Below, one piece after another: positions 13,424-15,946 of a stretch of 15,946 nt of DNA. Each line of letters opens with the position of its first letter. The stretch's first letter is position 1. A model generated the notes under the pieces. That model had not been told where the DNA came from. It saw only the letters and a program-made list of their open reading frames with translations, and did no database searches. A program made the translations under genes and the position numbers. Source of the DNA: Gammaproteobacteria bacterium (GTDB taxonomy: Bacteria > Pseudomonadota > Gammaproteobacteria > DSM-16500); assembly GCA_013287025.1 (NCBI GenBank), contig JABDEN010000039.1, positions 1 to 15,946 on the forward strand, given 5' to 3'.

Positions 13424-15412
13424 ATGGGCACTAAGCCATTAATCTCTACTCGTCGTCCCGCGGCTTGTCCGCGGGATCCAGGAAGTCCTCAATGTCGCTC
13501 TGGATCCCTTAGGACTTGCTGCGGACGACGATATTTTGAGAACATTCTATTTTTATTGTTATTACCTTCAACATTATTCGCAACCGAAAAAATTCCCCCC
13601 GTTGTTGTAAGCAAACCATTATCGCACTCACATCAACCGAATGTTGTCATTTCATCGAGCGAATTGCAAAAACAAGGCGTTTCATCTTTAACGGAAGCCT
13701 TACAAACTTTTGGTGGTATTCAATTACAGGATACGACAGGTAACGGTAGTCAGGTTGCAATTAGTATGCGTGGATTTGGTGTTAATGCTAGCAGCAATTC
13801 ACTATTGTTAATAAACGGTATTCCTTTTACCAATCCAGATATTGCTCCTCCGAATCTCAATCAAATTCCAATTGATGATATTGCTTTTATCGAGATTTAT
13901 ACGGGCAGCGAAAGTGTTTTATATGGTGATCAAGCGGTCGGCGGCGTCATTAACATTATTACGCGAAAAAAATTAAAAAATAATTTTACACTTTCCTGCG
14001 GAATAGGAAGCTACAATAAGCGTGAGTGTAATGGGGGATTGCAAAATCAATGGAAAGCAATTCGATATGCAATGAACGTGGGAAGTTCTCATACTGATAA
14101 TTACCGTGCGCATAATGATTATGATTTAACAAATTTTTCTGGTGAAATGCTTTATCCATACGCGAATGGCTCTTTGCAATTTAATTATAAAATTGATAAG
14201 GAAAAAATGTTATATCCCGGCGCTCTTACGGCAGCAGAAGTAGATCAAAATCGTCGCGCTGCAAATAACGACATTGATTTTTTTTCTGATTGGGGGGGCT
14301 TTTTTCATCTTCGACATTTGCAATCGATCAATGATGACTGGATGATAGAAACCGACATCACGCGAAGGACCATGGATGGAAATGGCGTTTTATTTTCTCC
14401 TTTTACACAATCGCGAATCATTGATTTTATAAAACCAGAAATCAAAGGAAAAATAGGCTCTATTTTGACAGAAGGTGGAATTGATCTTGAAAGTGATCAT
14501 TATACATTAGACACAGCTTTCGGTGAAACGATTGATAAATTACAAAAATACGGTGTTTTTACCTTAATAAAAATACCGAGTGGAAATAAACTTATTTTTT
14601 CCATGGGCGGAAGAGCGGCAGTCCAATATTCGGATTTACAATCACCTGATGATATCAATGTGACGAATCATGCTGCAGCTACGACCATTGATGGTACTTA
14701 TCAATATACAGAAAAAACTTCATTTTATTTACGTCGCGCGGGAAGTTTCCGTTTTCCAAAAGCAGATGAAATGGCATCTACGACACCTGGCACCATTTTA
14801 AAAACGCAACAAGGTGTTGCTTATGAAACAGGTGTTTCAACGGAATGGATGAATTTATCCAGCCAATTTTCACTTTTTCAATTAAATCTCCACGATGAAA
14901 TTACTTTTGATCCGACCCAAACGGCAGAAGATCCTTTTGGCACAAATCGTAACTTGCCTCCAACCGAACGCATCGGATTTTCTATTAATGAAAAATATGA
15001 AATTTCAAATTCTGTTGCGCTGACTGGCCAGTACCATTATGTTAATGCGAAATTTAGTAGTGGTATAAATAAAGGAAAACAAATTCCATCAGTTGCTGAA
15101 AATATTTTTCATGTCGGTCTCGACTATCATTTTTTAGAAGATTGGAATTTGTTTAATGAGGCGATTTACACAGGTAGTCAATATCCTGCAAATGACGATG
15201 CGAATGTTTCTCAAAAAATCGGGGGGTACATTGTTTACAATGTAAATTTACATTATCAACTTCAGCAATTTTCGGCAAGTTTTAGGATTAATAATCTATT
15301 TAACAAATTTTATAATTTATACACGGTTTACACACCGAGCACCAATACAGATACGTTTTATCCTGCCCCCGGACGCAATTTTTATTTCACAATGAAATAT
15401 GAATGGGTTTAG
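13424..15412 (+). CDS. TonB-dependent outer-membrane receptor (repeat-derived N-terminus, start uncertain)
   Basis: This is an outer-membrane beta-barrel transporter energised by TonB, likely for a metal chelate or cobalamin-like nutrient; the substrate cannot be assigned. After the signal peptide, the plug domain shows ISSSELQKQGVSSLTEALQ, the MRGFGVNASSNSLLLINGIP stretch and GSESVLYGDQAVGGVINI, as in BtuB-like receptors. The barrel runs to the C-terminal end, closing with NNLFNKFYN, PGRNFYF and a final YEWV. The total of about 660 aa is typical of the smaller receptors. The oddity is the N-terminus. The hydrophobic signal core ENILFLLLLPSTLFA with its cleavage region begins only about 39 codons after the ATG at 13424. 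The intervening codons are a palindromic repeat (13451-13530) giving RRPAACPRDPG...CCGRR. No good ribosome-binding site precedes 13424 or the in-frame TTG at 13409, and no ATG lies between the repeat and the signal core. Expression may be impaired. argE follows after 33 nt. Confidence 0.9.
   Translation: MGTKPLISTRRPAACPRDPGSPQCRSGSLRTCCGRRYFENILFLLLLPSTLFATEKIPPVVVSKPLSHSHQPNVVISSSELQKQGVSSLTEALQTFGGIQLQDTTGNGSQVAISMRGFGVNASSNSLLLINGIPFTNPDIAPPNLNQIPIDDIAFIEIYTGSESVLYGDQAVGGVINIITRKKLKNNFTLSCGIGSYNKRECNGGLQNQWKAIRYAMNVGSSHTDNYRAHNDYDLTNFSGEMLYPYANGSLQFNYKIDKEKMLYPGALTAAEVDQNRRAANNDIDFFSDWGGFFHLRHLQSINDDWMIETDITRRTMDGNGVLFSPFTQSRIIDFIKPEIKGKIGSILTEGGIDLESDHYTLDTAFGETIDKLQKYGVFTLIKIPSGNKLIFSMGGRAAVQYSDLQSPDDINVTNHAAATTIDGTYQYTEKTSFYLRRAGSFRFPKADEMASTTPGTILKTQQGVAYETGVSTEWMNLSSQFSLFQLNLHDEITFDPTQTAEDPFGTNRNLPPTERIGFSINEKYEISNSVALTGQYHYVNAKFSSGINKGKQIPSVAENIFHVGLDYHFLEDWNLFNEAIYTGSQYPANDDANVSQKIGGYIVYNVNLHYQLQQFSASFRINNLFNKFYNLYTVYTPSTNTDTFYPAPGRNFYFTMKYEWV
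13451..13530. repeat. Nested palindromic repeat family B, copy 2 (overlaps receptor 5' end)
   Basis: The left half (13451-13481) matches copy 1 and has an intact small hairpin TCCCGCGG (13456-13463) / CCGCGGGA (13469-13476). The right half (13500-13530) keeps the outer CTGGATCCC and GGACGACG ends but has a different core (CTTAGGACTTGCTGC), so its inner hairpin is lost. It is read in frame by the TonB-dependent receptor ORF without a stop. No clear target-site duplication flanks it. Confidence 0.9.
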
Positions 15413-15445
15413 AATAACTCTACAAATCGTTTTAGGAAATGACAA

Positions 15446-15946
15446 ATGACGAGCATTGAATTATTAAGTCGGTTAATTGCTTTTGATACTACCTCGAGAA
15501 ATCCAAACTTATCGTTGATACAATTTATAGAGAATTACCTTAAAAAATATGATATTTCTTCACAGCTCATTTATGATGAGACGGGTGGTAAAGCGAATCT
15601 TCTCGCAACCATCCCTGGAAAACTAGCCGAAAATGGCTTAGTTTTATCAGGGCATACCGATGTTGTACCTGTCGATGGTCAACAATGGGAAACCGATCCC
15701 TTCAAAGCCACCATTAAAAATGATCGCGTTTATGGTCGCGGCACATCTGATATGAAGGGTTTTATTGCAGTTGTGCTTGCCCTCATTCCAGAATTTCTCA
15801 AAATATCACTACAAAAACCCTTACATTTTGCTTTTTCTTATGATGAAGAAGTCGGCTGCATTGGCGCGCATTCATTAATTCACACCATGCAAAAACTAAA
15901 CTTAAATCCCGCCGCATGCATTGTGGGCGAACCCACTAAGTGTGAA
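15446..15946 (+). CDS. argE: Acetylornithine deacetylase, M20 metallopeptidase family, 5' part (runs off window)
   Basis: The first 167 codons of a zinc-dependent M20 deacylase are visible, most like ArgE, which removes the acetyl group from N-acetylornithine in arginine synthesis. The start ATG has AGGA (15434-15437) 8 nt upstream. Metal-site motifs are present in order: SGHTDVVPVDGQ (about residues 68-79, His ligand), GRGTSDMKGF (about 97-106, bridging Asp), DEEVGCIGA (about 132-140, catalytic Glu and ligand Glu) and VGEPT (about 160-164). W-x-x-DPF between the first two fits ArgE/DapE. The VDGQ-W-x-TDPF and DEEVGCIGA forms favour ArgE over DapE, but other M20 acyl-amino-acid hydrolases cannot be excluded without the C-terminal half. 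It begins 33 nt after the receptor stop and probably shares its transcript. Confidence 0.9.
   Translation, partial: MTSIELLSRLIAFDTTSRNPNLSLIQFIENYLKKYDISSQLIYDETGGKANLLATIPGKLAENGLVLSGHTDVVPVDGQQWETDPFKATIKNDRVYGRGTSDMKGFIAVVLALIPEFLKISLQKPLHFAFSYDEEVGCIGAHSLIHTMQKLNLNPAACIVGEPTKCE

Overview
The window looks like about 16 kb of an AT-rich gammaproteobacterial chromosome. Ordinary metabolic and transport genes alternate with three large membrane-associated proteins that I do not recognise. The organism is inferred, not demonstrated. Low GC, abundant dispersed palindromic repeats and large unrecognised multi-membrane proteins resemble host-associated Legionellales (Legionella/Coxiella/Berkiella-like) more than free-living enterics, but no single gene here proves it.

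Layout: (1) 1-815, 3' part of etfA, the electron transfer flavoprotein alpha subunit. (2) 1049-2899, a 616-aa unknown protein with one C-terminal hydrophobic segment. (3) 3063-4436 (-), a cationic-amino-acid-transporter-type APC permease, convergent with the previous gene. (4) 4727-6772, a 681-aa unknown protein built from membrane hairpins alternating with charged or coiled-coil segments. (5) 6911-9277, mmsA-mmsB, the last two enzymes of valine catabolism, tightly coupled. (6) 9366-13404, a 1231-aa aromatic-rich multi-membrane repeat protein followed 19 nt later by a 107-aa protein that resembles phage tail assembly chaperones. (7) 13424-15412, a TonB-dependent outer-membrane receptor whose N-terminus is encoded by a palindromic repeat. 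(8) 15446 to the window end, the 5' part of argE, an M20 deacylase. No intergenic gap exceeds 300 bp.

Two families of palindromic intergenic repeats are present. Family A has two near-identical copies of about 85 bp (829-912, 2945-3029), each a long perfect hairpin. Family B has two copies of about 80-85 bp (6806-6890, 13451-13530). It is a palindrome of palindromes, and the two arm differences in its first copy are exactly a base-pair covariation inside the smaller hairpins. One B copy sits in the leader of mmsA, 8 nt from its ribosome-binding site. The other lies in frame at the start of the TonB receptor.

Functional links: ETF accepts electrons from acyl-CoA dehydrogenases such as the one in valine breakdown, so etfA and mmsAB could serve one catabolic theme, and the permease could feed amino acids to it. 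This is inference, since the intermediate enzymes are not in the window. The most unusual locus is 9366-13404. It has repeated 61-residue membrane modules, a 223-bp stretch duplicated without a single difference, a four-cysteine cluster after the last hydrophobic segment, a soluble C-terminal domain with three PSAP tetrapeptides (the sequence class that recruits ESCRT-I/TSG101 in eukaryotes), and a phage-chaperone-like partner gene.
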